A model generated the notes under the pieces. It searched no databases. It had not been told where the DNA came from and saw only the letters and a list, made by a program, of their open reading frames with translations. Of a DNA stretch of 11,165 bases, positions 1-6,764 are shown one piece after another (the stretch's first letter is position 1; every line of letters begins with the position of its first letter). This DNA is from Betaproteobacteria bacterium (GTDB lineage Bacteria; Pseudomonadota; Gammaproteobacteria; Burkholderiales; SG8-39), in contig JAOUFA010000086.1 of assembly GCA_029858545.1 (NCBI GenBank), forward strand, positions 1-11,165. The letters run 5' to 3'. The translations under genes were made by a program, and so were the position numbers.

Positions 1-753
1 ACGCAGATTGTGCCGACCTCGCGGCTGGTGTCGCAGATCACGGGCTTCGTGGTGCAGCCGAACAAGGCAGTGGTCGGCGCGAATGCCTTCGCGCATGCCT
101 CGGGCATCCATCAGGACGGCGTACTCAAGGCGCGCCAGACCTACGAGATCATGACCGCCGAGGATGTCGGTTGGAGCACCAACAAGATCGTGCTCGGCAA
201 GCTCTCGGGGCGCAACGCGTTCAAACAGCGTCTCAAGGAGTTGGGCATCGAGCTGGAAAGCGAGGACGCGTACAACAAGGCTTTCCAGCGCTTCAAGGAT
301 CTCGCCGACAAGAAGGCGGAGATCTTCGACGAGGACCTCCAGGCATTGGTGGCTCAGGAAGCGGGTGTGTCCAGCGAGGAGCACTGGCGCCTGGTACATC
401 TCAACCAGTCGAGCGGGATGGGCGAGCGCCCGCATGCGGGCGTGGTGCTCGCGGAGAACGGCGCCGAAAGAAAGGCTGATTCCCAGGGCGACGGCCCGGT
501 CGATGCGACGTTCAAGGCGATCGAGGCGCTTGCGCATAGCGGCGCGGACCTGCTGCTCTACTCGGTCAACGCGGTGACCCAGGGCACCGAATCGCAAGGA
601 GAGGTCACGGTGCGCCTGGCAAAAGGCGGGCGTATCGTCAACGGTGTCGGTGCCGATACCGACATCATCGTCGCATCGGCGAAGGCCTACATCAGCGCGC
701 TCAATAAACTGGAGAGCAAAATGGAGCGCGTCAATCCGCAGCATCAGCTCTGA
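1..753 (+). CDS. leuA: 2-isopropylmalate synthase, C-terminal part (5' truncated by window edge)
   Basis: LeuA condenses acetyl-CoA with 2-oxoisovalerate, the first committed step of leucine synthesis, in the cytosol. The frame is open from base 1 and ends at TGA 751-753, leaving 250 residues of a protein usually just over 500 long. The visible part starts at the end of the catalytic barrel, with the conserved HASGIHQDGVLK segment near fragment residues 32-43. The linker and the C-terminal leucine-feedback domain follow, with GDGPVDATFKAIEAL and GVGADTDIIVASAKAY. The catalytic HxGxE-like and metal-binding parts upstream lie outside the window. The ending MERVNPQHQL resembles betaproteobacterial LeuA as I recall it. 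No frameshift is seen. The true start is not in the window, and the internal GTG at position 10 is not the start. Confidence 0.96.
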   Translation, partial: TQIVPTSRLVSQITGFVVQPNKAVVGANAFAHASGIHQDGVLKARQTYEIMTAEDVGWSTNKIVLGKLSGRNAFKQRLKELGIELESEDAYNKAFQRFKDLADKKAEIFDEDLQALVAQEAGVSSEEHWRLVHLNQSSGMGERPHAGVVLAENGAERKADSQGDGPVDATFKAIEALAHSGADLLLYSVNAVTQGTESQGEVTVRLAKGGRIVNGVGADTDIIVASAKAYISALNKLESKMERVNPQHQL

Positions 754-775
754 TCGCGTAGTTCGAGTCCAATGC

Positions 776-796
776 GTCGCTGCGGGGCGACATTTT
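776..796 (+). terminator. weak candidate terminator downstream of leuA
   Basis: A 5-bp GC-rich stem (GTCGC 776-780 with GCGAC 787-791) with a 6-nt loop is followed by A and TTTT at 793-796. It lies 22 bp after the leuA stop and ahead of the next gene's likely promoter. The stem is short and the T-run minimal, so this is tentative. Confidence 0.3.
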
Positions 797-840
797 GGTC
801 GATCACTGTGAAATGTTGCGCGCGGCGAGGGCATATTCGA

Positions 841-869
841 TTGACGTCGTCGCGCCGTTTATTCAGGAT
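841..869 (+). promoter_or_regulatory. possible sigma-70 promoter for the outer-membrane protein gene
   Basis: TTGACG (841-846, five of six matches to the -35 consensus) is followed 17 bp later by CAGGAT (864-869, about three of six matches to the -10). Transcription would begin near 876, giving a leader of about 20 nt that contains the Shine-Dalgarno sequence. The strong -35 and ideal spacing support it; the weak -10 does not. Confidence 0.4.
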
Positions 870-896
870 CATGCTCCGTTTGAAAGGAACCTGAAT

Positions 897-1403
897 ATGA
901 CTAAGATCACTCGAATGTTAATCGCTGCATGCGTCGCGCTCGGCGTGTCCGGCACCTCCGCCGCGGCGGGTTTCAACGACAAAAATGTCTATGCCGGAGG
1001 CGGACTCGGATTCAATAGCGCGAGCGGCCTGGATTCCGGGATCGGCTACCAGTTCTTCGGCGGCTACAGCTTTGGCGTGGTGTCGCCGAGGTTGAACCTC
1101 GATGCCGAGGTCGGCTACATGGATACCGGCAACATGAAGAAGACAGTATGCTTTCTGGGTACTTGCGCGAGCGCGAGCGCCAAGGCCAAGGGCCTGTGGT
1201 CCACCGCGGTGGCGCGCTATGAGTTGTCGTCGAAGATCGAGCTGATCGGCCGTGCAGGATTGGATTTCGGCGACGACGATGGATTCATGTTTGGCGTCGG
1301 GCTGGGCTTTCCGATGAGCAGGCAATTGAGTCTGCGCGGCGAATATGTGGTTCGCCAGCATATTGATTCTCTGCAATTCAACGCCGCCTACCGTTTCCAG
1401 TAA
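897..1403 (+). CDS. small outer-membrane beta-barrel protein
   Basis: The product is 168 residues. ATG 897 is chosen over the upstream GTG at 795 because AAAGGA (883-888) lies 8 nt before it and it gives a clean signal peptide: basic MTKITR, a hydrophobic stretch, and a probable signal-peptidase-I site at SAAA|G (residues 21-25). The mature part has alternating glycine- and aromatic-rich strands (VYAGGGLGF, GYQFFGGYSF, LNLDAEVGY, FMFGVGLGF) typical of eight-stranded porin-like or OmpA-like barrels. It ends in FNAAYRFQ, so the usual terminal Phe of the BAM signal is followed by one extra Gln. A close Cys pair (C85 and C90, CFLGTC) sits in a probable loop. The gene stands alone between a promoter and a hairpin. 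The substrate or role is unknown; a structural or adhesin-like barrel is as possible as a pore. Confidence 0.82.
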   Translation: MTKITRMLIAACVALGVSGTSAAAGFNDKNVYAGGGLGFNSASGLDSGIGYQFFGGYSFGVVSPRLNLDAEVGYMDTGNMKKTVCFLGTCASASAKAKGLWSTAVARYELSSKIELIGRAGLDFGDDDGFMFGVGLGFPMSRQLSLRGEYVVRQHIDSLQFNAAYRFQ

Positions 1404-1422
1404 CAGGACTTCATTCCCGGAT

Positions 1423-1447
1423 CGCGCTCCGCAGGCTGGGGAGCGCG
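1423..1447. terminator. stem-loop between convergent genes, candidate terminator
   Basis: A perfect 8-bp GC-rich stem (CGCGCTCC 1423-1430 with GGAGCGCG 1440-1447) encloses a 9-nt loop. It sits 19 bp after the stop of the beta-barrel gene and just beyond the stop of the minus-strand DUF2069 gene. It is not followed by a clear T-run on either strand (GTTGATT on plus), so it may be an imperfect bidirectional terminator or a 3'-end stabilising hairpin. Confidence 0.45.
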
Positions 1448-1453
1448 GTTGAT

Positions 1454-1819
1454 TCAACCGGGGTCCTGGCTCCCACGGGCCAGGCGCACGTAGCCGATCG
1501 CCGAGCCAAAGAAGACCAGGCTGAGGAACAGTTCAATTCCTGCCAGAACCTGCGACGGCCCTCGCTCCGCCCAGCTGCGCATCACGCCTTCGACGAAGTA
1601 CAAGAGAATCAGCATGCTCGACCACTGGTAGGTGTAGCGCCTGCCTGCGAGTACGCCGCCCAGTGGCAGCGCAAGCGGCAGTGCTTTGATCGCCCACCAC
1701 GATCCACCGGGGCGAAGCGGCGCGAGCCAGAGTTCCCAGGCGACGCACAGCACGATTAGTGTTCCCAGGCTTGCTGCCGCGAGCCACTTGGAGAGACGCA
1801 GAAACGTGGCGCGGTTCAC
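1454..1819 (-). CDS. DUF2069 family small membrane protein
   Basis: The product is 121 residues with four predicted membrane segments (about 12-32, 41-58, 65-81 and 91-112). It carries the family core LRPGGSWWAIKALPL, then GRRYTYQWSSMLILLYFVEG, which I recognise as DUF2069. The function of the family is unknown. GTG at 1819-1817 is chosen because it overlaps the TGA of the upstream wrbA-like gene as GTGA and leaves a short basic N-terminus before the first membrane helix. An upstream ATG at 1870 would add a polar, cysteine-containing stretch that lies wholly within the wrbA-like coding sequence. There is no clear Shine-Dalgarno sequence before the GTG, so translation probably depends on coupling to the upstream gene. 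A partnership with the flavoprotein is inferred only from this coupling. Confidence 0.85.
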   Translation of the reverse strand: MNRATFLRLSKWLAAASLGTLIVLCVAWELWLAPLRPGGSWWAIKALPLALPLGGVLAGRRYTYQWSSMLILLYFVEGVMRSWAERGPSQVLAGIELFLSLVFFGSAIGYVRLARGSQDPG

Positions 1820-2421
1820 GTGGCGAGCTTGATGGCAATTTCGGCAAGTCGTCGGCCTTGCCCGACGCACAGCGCGCGTTCGGCAACCGAAATCGGCAGG
1901 TCATCGGAGAGGCCCGCGAAATGGCTGGCACCGTAGGGCGTACCGCCTTCGCGCGTCGAATTGAGTTCCGCCTGCGTGTACGGGATTCCGACCAGAAGCA
2001 TCCCGTGGTGCAGCAGCGGCAGCATCATCGAGATGAGTGTCGATTCCTGGCCACCGTGCAGACTTGCGCTCGAAGTGAATACGCAGGCGGGTATTCCAGC
2101 GAGTGTGCCGCGCTGCCAGCTTGCCGTCGTGGTTTCCAGGAAATGCTTGAGCGGTGCCGCGATGTTGCCGAAGCGGGCGGGGCTGCCGAGGGCGAGTCCC
2201 GCGCACTGTTCCAGGTCGGCGAGTTCCACATAGGGGGCGCCGTCGGGAGGCACCTGGGGTTCGGTCGCCTCCACCACCGGCGCGACACGCGGCACCGTGC
2301 GCAATTGCGCCTCGGCGCCGGGCACGCGTTCGATGCCGTCGGCGATCAATTCCGCCATGCGGCGCACCGATCCGCCGGAACTGTAGTAGAGAACGAGAAT
2401 GCGCGCCACGGGCGCTATCAT
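1816..2421 (-). CDS. WrbA-type NAD(P)H:quinone oxidoreductase (flavodoxin fold)
   Basis: The product is 201 residues, the usual length for WrbA-like proteins. These FMN enzymes pass two electrons from NAD(P)H to quinones in the cytosol, avoiding semiquinone radicals. Visible motifs are the FMN phosphate loop YYSSGGSVRRMA (12-23), GSPARFGN (79-86), TSSASLHGGQES (116-127), LLHHGMLLVGIPY (136-148) and GGTPYGASHFAG (159-170). ATG 2421 gives MIAPVARILVLYYS. GTG at 2409, giving VARILVLYYS, matches the typical short family N-terminus equally well, and neither has a clear Shine-Dalgarno sequence. The stop overlaps the start of the DUF2069 gene by four bases (GTGA). The start lies about 9 bp from the divergent yihY-like start, so its promoter must lie within that gene. 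I assign the family with confidence, but no specific physiological quinone. Confidence 0.9.
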   Translation of the reverse strand: MIAPVARILVLYYSSGGSVRRMAELIADGIERVPGAEAQLRTVPRVAPVVEATEPQVPPDGAPYVELADLEQCAGLALGSPARFGNIAAPLKHFLETTTASWQRGTLAGIPACVFTSSASLHGGQESTLISMMLPLLHHGMLLVGIPYTQAELNSTREGGTPYGASHFAGLSDDLPISVAERALCVGQGRRLAEIAIKLAT

Positions 2422-2430
2422 ACCGAGGTC

Positions 2431-3699
2431 GTGGAGGAGGAGAGGCAAATCGACCGCCAATCGGCCCGGGAGTCTCGCTTCGCGCACGCGCTGGCACGAA
2501 GGGCGCGCGCGGCGCGCGAGATCGCGCTACTGCTCATCCACCGTTTTCGCGAGGACCGGTGCCTGGATACGGCGGGGAGCCTGACCTTCACCACGCTGCT
2601 CGCGATCGTTCCATTGCTGACGGTGGTGCTCGCCATTTCCAGCGCTTTTCCGGTGTTCGACAAGGCGGTGCAGGTCCTGCAAATCCATATCACGGAGAAC
2701 TGGCTGCCCAACGGCACGGGAGTGGCGGCGATTGGTACGCAGATCAGGGCGTTCGCGGATACGGCGAGTCGATTGGCAGCGGTCGGTCTGGACTTCCTCG
2801 CGGTGACGGCCTTGATGCTGATGCTCACGATCGACGAGGCATTGAACCGCGTCTTTCGCGTGCGCCGGCGCAGGTCGCTGGTGCGACGTCTTGTCATGTA
2901 CTGGAGCGTCCTGACGCTGGGGCCGGTGCTGATCGGGGCGAGTCTGGGGTTCAGTACTCTTGTCTTGGGCCGCTCGCTGGGTTGGCTCGACGCCACGGCC
3001 GAGGCACGAACCTGGATCGAGCGCATGCCGTTGCTGTTCACCTGGGCCGCGTTCACGATGCTCTACACCCTAGTACCCTACCGTCGGATCGACCTGCGTC
3101 ATGCCCTCGCGGGTGGATGGGTCGCGGGGGTACTGTTTGAACTGGCGAAGCACGGATTCAGCCTGTATATCGCGAAGTTTCCGACCTACTCGCTGATCTA
3201 CGGCGCGTTTGCCGCGCTGCCGGTCTTCCTGGTCTGGCTGTATCTTTCGTGGTTGGTGGTGCTCGTCGGAGCCGTGCTGACCGCGACCTGGCCTGAGTTC
3301 GGGCGTACGCTCGACCGGCCGCCGCCGATCGCGGGGCGCGAACTGCCGGATGTGTTGAGGGTGCTCGCGCATCTGGCACGGGTGCAGGAGGGCGGCGGAT
3401 CGATCGAACTCGATCGCCTCGCGTCGGGGGCGGGACTCGGGTCGCAGCGTTGCGAGGATCTGCTGGAGCGTTGCGCGGCGCTGGGTTGGACAGCGAAGTC
3501 CAGGAACGACGGCTGGCTGCTTGCGCGCCGCGCGGATTCGATCCGGGTTGCCGATGTCTATCGCAGCTTCGTTTTCGATGCGCAGGCGCTGACTGCGACC
3601 GGGCTGCCCGGAGATCTCGGGCAAACACTGGTGGTGCATGATCGGAGCCTGGACGTGCTTCTTTCTCTCTCGGTCGAGGAGTTGCGCGCCAGTCTGTAG
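2431..3699 (+). CDS. YihY/UPF0761 family inner-membrane protein
   Basis: With the GTG 2431 start the product is 422 residues. The family marker HRFREDRCLDTAGSLTFTTLL (residues 37-57) is followed by about six membrane segments (about 52-72, 118-138, 158-180, 198-214, 226-246 and 260-286). Between them are family stretches such as LVPYRRIDLRHALAGG and SLIYGAFAALPVFLVWLYLSW. Residues 300-422 form a soluble winged-helix-like tail, as in longer family members. The family was once called ribonuclease BN, but that activity belongs to another protein; its real role is not established. The start is uncertain. GTG 2431 has only GAGG 2 nt upstream, while a strong Shine-Dalgarno stretch lies just after it and leads to ATC at 2449. 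The frame stays open upstream to 1759, antisense to the wrbA-like gene; that extension lacks family sequence and is rejected. The gene converges on hpnE with a 9-bp gap. Confidence 0.88.
   Translation: MEEERQIDRQSARESRFAHALARRARAAREIALLLIHRFREDRCLDTAGSLTFTTLLAIVPLLTVVLAISSAFPVFDKAVQVLQIHITENWLPNGTGVAAIGTQIRAFADTASRLAAVGLDFLAVTALMLMLTIDEALNRVFRVRRRRSLVRRLVMYWSVLTLGPVLIGASLGFSTLVLGRSLGWLDATAEARTWIERMPLLFTWAAFTMLYTLVPYRRIDLRHALAGGWVAGVLFELAKHGFSLYIAKFPTYSLIYGAFAALPVFLVWLYLSWLVVLVGAVLTATWPEFGRTLDRPPPIAGRELPDVLRVLAHLARVQEGGGSIELDRLASGAGLGSQRCEDLLERCAALGWTAKSRNDGWLLARRADSIRVADVYRSFVFDAQALTATGLPGDLGQTLVVHDRSLDVLLSLSVEELRASL
2434..2445 (+). promoter_or_regulatory. strong Shine-Dalgarno-like tract inside the annotated 5' end of the yihY-like gene
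   Basis: GAGGAGGAGAGG is a near-ideal anti-16S match, but no ATG, GTG or TTG follows it at normal distance in the gene frame. The in-frame codon at the right distance is ATC (2449-2451), after AGGCAA. Either a rare AUC start is used, or GTG 2431 is the start and this tract merely encodes EEER, or a start codon was lost by substitution or base-calling error. Confidence 0.35.
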
Positions 3700-3708
3700 G
3701 TGAGGCGC

Positions 3709-4971
3709 TTAGGAAAGTCGATCGAGGATCATTCGACCCGCCCTCACGCCGCTGCGCGCCGCGGCCTCGAGCGTCGGCGGGTAGTCAGAATCTGTATAGT
3801 CACCCGCCAACAATAGGCCGGGAGTCGCTGTGTGGGGTCCGATGCGCGGCAGGTCCGGCGCGCAGGCGATGGTGGCGCGCTTTTCAGCAATGATCTGCGC
3901 CCAAAGCGGCGCCGGCAGCGAGAATGCGTCGCGCAGTTCACTATGGCAACGCGCCGCAAGATATTCGTGATCCATTTTTCGATGCGCGCCCTCGGCGCTG
4001 ATCACGCAGGCGATGCGCCCGGCTTCGCCGTTGATCCGTCCGCGATCGAAGACCCACTGGACGCTGCCGCCATCGAGACCCAGCATCGGTCTGGGCAGGC
4101 GGACGGATTCGGGATATTGCAGGTAGCAGGTGTAGATCGGCTGATAGGCATAGTGGGGCAACGGACCGACCGTGTCGGCGAAGGCACCGAGCTGGTGCGG
4201 GCCGCAGGCGAGGATCACGTGGCTGAAGACTTGCCCGCCGATCGCGAGGCCCTCGGCCGTGCGTACGATGCCGCGCACCGGTGTCTCGAGGTGCAACGCC
4301 CCTCCGCGCGCCGCGATGTAGCGCGCCGCTGGTTCGGGGAAAAGGCTCGACAGGTCGGTGCGCGCGAATACCAGGTCGGTCGCGCCCGGCGGGCCGTTCA
4401 GCGTGTCGCGCAGCACGGCGAGAAAGAGGTTCGCGGAGGCTTCCGCAGGCGGGGTATTGAGTGCAGAGATGCACAGCGCGCCCCAGAGAAACTTGCCGAT
4501 CGCGCCGGCTTGTGCGTGGCGAGCCAACAGTTGCGAGACGGAACAATCCGGCGTAACGCGAAAACCCTTGCGCCGCATCGCGAGCATGAAGCGCATTGCG
4601 CCCAGCCGCTCGTTGATTGAGACTCCGTGCGCACGCAACAACCCCGTGAGCAGGCCGAGCGAGCCTGGCAGGCTCGGCACGCGCAGCGAGAAGAGGTCGC
4701 GCGCATAGCGCAATTCGAGCGGCCGGCGCAGTACCGCATTCTCGGCGACACCGACAGTTCGCATCAGACGGAACAATTCGACGTACGCGCCAACCAGCAG
4801 GTGCTGGCCGTTGTCGAATGTGGTTCCGCGGATGCGCACGCGCCTCGCACGTCCACCCGGAACCGGGCCCGACTCGAACACCGTCGCGGGAACCGCCTGT
4901 TCGGCGAGGGTGACCGCAGCCGCCATGCCGGCATAGCCGGCCCCGACGATCGCGACCCGGGCTGTGCTCAT
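3709..4971 (-). CDS. hpnE: hydroxysqualene dehydroxylase HpnE (FAD-dependent)
   Basis: HpnE reduces hydroxysqualene to squalene, the last step of the bacterial HpnC-D-E squalene route. The product is 420 residues, normal for the family. It begins with a Rossmann FAD site, VAIVGAGYAGMAAA (G10, G12, G15), with the acidic residue that ends strand 2 at E33 and GGRARR at 39-44. The amine-oxidase or phytoene-desaturase-like body follows, with GTTFDNGQHLLVGAY near 49-63. The C-terminal FAD-binding motif LLLAGDYTDSDYPPTLEAA spans 386-404. ATG 4971 puts the Rossmann motif seven residues in, as usual. No clear Shine-Dalgarno sequence precedes it. It lies 36 bp after hpnD and is the last gene of the operon. 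The family also includes carotenoid desaturases, but position and motifs favour HpnE. Confidence 0.93.
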   Translation of the reverse strand: MSTARVAIVGAGYAGMAAAVTLAEQAVPATVFESGPVPGGRARRVRIRGTTFDNGQHLLVGAYVELFRLMRTVGVAENAVLRRPLELRYARDLFSLRVPSLPGSLGLLTGLLRAHGVSINERLGAMRFMLAMRRKGFRVTPDCSVSQLLARHAQAGAIGKFLWGALCISALNTPPAEASANLFLAVLRDTLNGPPGATDLVFARTDLSSLFPEPAARYIAARGGALHLETPVRGIVRTAEGLAIGGQVFSHVILACGPHQLGAFADTVGPLPHYAYQPIYTCYLQYPESVRLPRPMLGLDGGSVQWVFDRGRINGEAGRIACVISAEGAHRKMDHEYLAARCHSELRDAFSLPAPLWAQIIAEKRATIACAPDLPRIGPHTATPGLLLAGDYTDSDYPPTLEAAARSGVRAGRMILDRLS

Positions 4972-5007
4972 CGCGCGGTCATGCTGCGAACCGAACGCAT
5001 CGCACGA

Positions 5008-5841
5008 TCAGGCAGTGATCCAAGTCTTCCACGCGATCCACAGCTTGCGCAGTGGCGTGAGCGAGGTTCGCTGGGAGAGCACCTTGAAGCCCTCGGCCTC
5101 GACTTCGTCGAGCAAGGCGCGGTATATCGCCGCCATGATCAATCCCGGGCGCTGCGCGCGTCGGTCTTCGGCGGGCAAGGCATCGAACGCCGTGCGGTAG
5201 AAGGAGCGCGCTCGTTCGGCCTGGTACTGCATCAGGCGGACGAAGGCATCGCTGCCGCGGGTCTTTAGCACGTCCCCGGCAGGCACGCCAAAGCGCTGCA
5301 GATCCTCCACGGGCAGGTAGAGGCGTCCGCGACGCGCGTCTTCGCCGACATCGCGAATGATGTTGGTGAGCTGGAATGCCGTACCGAGTTGCTTTGCGTA
5401 CTCGAGGGTACGCGCGTTTCGGTATCCGAAGATGCCGGCGGCGAGAATGCCGACGGCTCCGGCGACCAGGTAGCAGTAGCGCTCGAGCGAGGCGAAGTCC
5501 GCGTATCGGACGGTGCCCAAGTCCATCTCCATACCGTCGATGATTTCGTTCAGTCGCTGCGCGGCGATGTTGCAGGGTTTGAGTGCAGGGGCGAGGGCAC
5601 GGCTGACCGGATGGCTCGGTTGTCCGGCGTACAGACGGGCTACCTCGTCGCGCCACCAGGCGAGTTTGCTGCGCGCGATCTCGATATCGTTGCATTCGTC
5701 GACGATATCGTCGACTTCCCTGCAAAAGGCATACAGCGCGGTGATCGCGCGCCTGCGCTCTGGCGGCAGGAACAGGAACGAGTAGTAAAAGGACGACCCG
5801 CTTGCCACCGCCTTGTCCTGGCAGTACTGGTCAGGAGTCAC
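5008..5841 (-). CDS. hpnD: presqualene diphosphate synthase HpnD
   Basis: HpnD joins two farnesyl diphosphates into presqualene diphosphate. From GTG 5841 the product is 277 residues. The two Mg2+/diphosphate-binding acidic motifs of the squalene/phytoene synthase family are REVDDIVDE (41-49) and NIIRDVGED (160-168), with SGSSFYYSFLFLPPERRRA near 14-32 and GRLYLPVEDL at 172-181. GTG 5841-5839 is preferred over ATG 5877 because it gives the normal family N-terminus (VTPDQYCQDKA) and forms a GTGA overlap with the hpnC stop. The longer form would add 12 residues and also has no Shine-Dalgarno sequence. Coupled translation with hpnC is inferred. The paralogue HpnC is adjacent; the FAFCREVDD-type motif and the gene order assign this one as HpnD. 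Confidence 0.93.
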   Translation of the reverse strand: MTPDQYCQDKAVASGSSFYYSFLFLPPERRRAITALYAFCREVDDIVDECNDIEIARSKLAWWRDEVARLYAGQPSHPVSRALAPALKPCNIAAQRLNEIIDGMEMDLGTVRYADFASLERYCYLVAGAVGILAAGIFGYRNARTLEYAKQLGTAFQLTNIIRDVGEDARRGRLYLPVEDLQRFGVPAGDVLKTRGSDAFVRLMQYQAERARSFYRTAFDALPAEDRRAQRPGLIMAAIYRALLDEVEAEGFKVLSQRTSLTPLRKLWIAWKTWITA

Positions 5842-6641
5842 AGGGCGCGCAGCAGAAGCAGTGGCCAGTCGAACCATTTCAGAGTGGGGCGGCGCAGGAA
5901 CATGTCGAATTCAGCGGCGGCGAGTTTGTCGAGAATGCGCAGACCGCCTTGCACGGTAGTGCGGATTTCAAGTCCGATGCGTCCCGGCAAACGTGAACCG
6001 AGCGGCGCGCCGGATTCTAGCATCGCACGCGCGCGCTCAGCCTGGAAGCCGAGCAATGATCGCCACGCGGCGTCGCGGCGCCGGTCCGTGAGGTGTGCCT
6101 CGCCTACGCCGAAGCGCGCCATCTCGTCCTGCGGCAGGTAGATGCGGTCCTTGGCGTAATCGAGGGCGACATCCTGCCAGAAGTTGACCAGTTGCAGTCC
6201 CGTGCAGACCGCGTCCGAATCGCGCAGATTTTCGGGGCTCGAGGCGCCAAACAGGTGCAGGAGAAGGCGACCGACCGGGTTGGCCGAACGCCGACAATAG
6301 TCAAGCACCTCGGCGAAGTTTGCGTAGCGATTCTTAACCACGTCCTGGGAGAAGGCATCCAGGAGGTCATGCAGGAGTTGGAGAGGGATCTGGTGTGCTC
6401 GCACGATACGTGCGAGATCGGCGAAAAGAGGGCTTCCCGGGGGTTCACCCCGGGCAATGCGCGACAATTCGACGCGATAGGCATCGAGCTGGCGCAGCCG
6501 CTCCGTGTTGGGCAGGTCGCCCTCGTCGGCGAAGTCGTCGGCGCTGCGCGCGAATCGATAGATAACGGCGATCGGCACGCGCAGCGCGGGGGGCAGGAGC
6601 AGCGAGGCAACCGGAAAATTTTCGTAATGGCCGATTGACAC
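5838..6641 (-). CDS. hpnC: hydroxysqualene synthase HpnC
   Basis: HpnC converts presqualene diphosphate to hydroxysqualene. From GTG 6641 the product is 267 residues. Motifs are GHYENFPVASLLLP (4-17), the first acidic motif RSADDFADEGD (32-42), the second NFWQDVALDY (153-162), and DRIYLPQDEMARFG (165-178). GTG 6641-6639 is chosen because TTTAGGA (AGGA at 6653-6650, minus strand) lies 8 nt upstream and the family normally starts right before the HYENFPV segment. An ATG at 6722 would add 27 residues from the intergenic region, crossing this Shine-Dalgarno sequence and the TATAATA box. The gene is first in the hpnCDE operon and runs away from the tRNA-Leu gene. It shares ancestry with HpnD, and its divergent first acidic motif is typical of HpnC. 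Confidence 0.92.
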   Translation of the reverse strand: MSIGHYENFPVASLLLPPALRVPIAVIYRFARSADDFADEGDLPNTERLRQLDAYRVELSRIARGEPPGSPLFADLARIVRAHQIPLQLLHDLLDAFSQDVVKNRYANFAEVLDYCRRSANPVGRLLLHLFGASSPENLRDSDAVCTGLQLVNFWQDVALDYAKDRIYLPQDEMARFGVGEAHLTDRRRDAAWRSLLGFQAERARAMLESGAPLGSRLPGRIGLEIRTTVQGGLRILDKLAAAEFDMFLRRPTLKWFDWPLLLLRAL

Positions 6642-6700
6642 CGATTGATTCCTAAAGAGAAACCCTGCCTTGCGCGGGCGGGGGGCGCGTCGTTCGACGG

Positions 6701-6706
6701 TATAAT
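6701..6706 (+). promoter_or_regulatory. likely -10 box of the tRNA-Leu/tig promoter
   Basis: A perfect TATAAT lies 58 bp before the tRNA in an otherwise GC-rich spacer. No recognisable -35 box is found 16-18 bp upstream (the sequence there is G-rich), and there is no TGn extension. The box reads TATTATA on the minus strand, so it could also serve hpnC, but no minus-strand -35 is seen either. Confidence 0.45.
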
Positions 6707-6764
6707 AAGTGCTAGCTGGCATATCGCGCGGGGATGTTGGGCGTATTTGGCGCGTAGCGGCCGG

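Noticed and set aside
795..896. GTG 795 as the start of the outer-membrane protein
   Set aside because: It would bury the signal peptide behind 34 residues and lies upstream of the likely promoter. ATG 897 has a proper Shine-Dalgarno sequence and signal peptide.
1759..2430. Long plus-strand extension of the yihY-like frame, antisense to the wrbA-like gene
   Set aside because: The translated sequence is Arg/Ala/Gly-rich without family similarity, while the opposite strand encodes a clear WrbA-like protein. It is a high-GC open-frame artefact.
3832..6141. Several plus-strand frames (3832-4620, 4627-5268, 5389-6141) across the hpn operon
   Set aside because: All are antisense to hpnE, hpnD or hpnC, which have intact catalytic motifs. 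They have no recognisable domains and no good ribosome sites.
6663..6690. G-rich hairpin and possible G-quadruplex ahead of the TATAAT box
   Set aside because: A 7-bp stem (6663-6669 with 6677-6683) can be drawn, but it has no T-run for termination, and there are too few separate G-tracts for a quadruplex.
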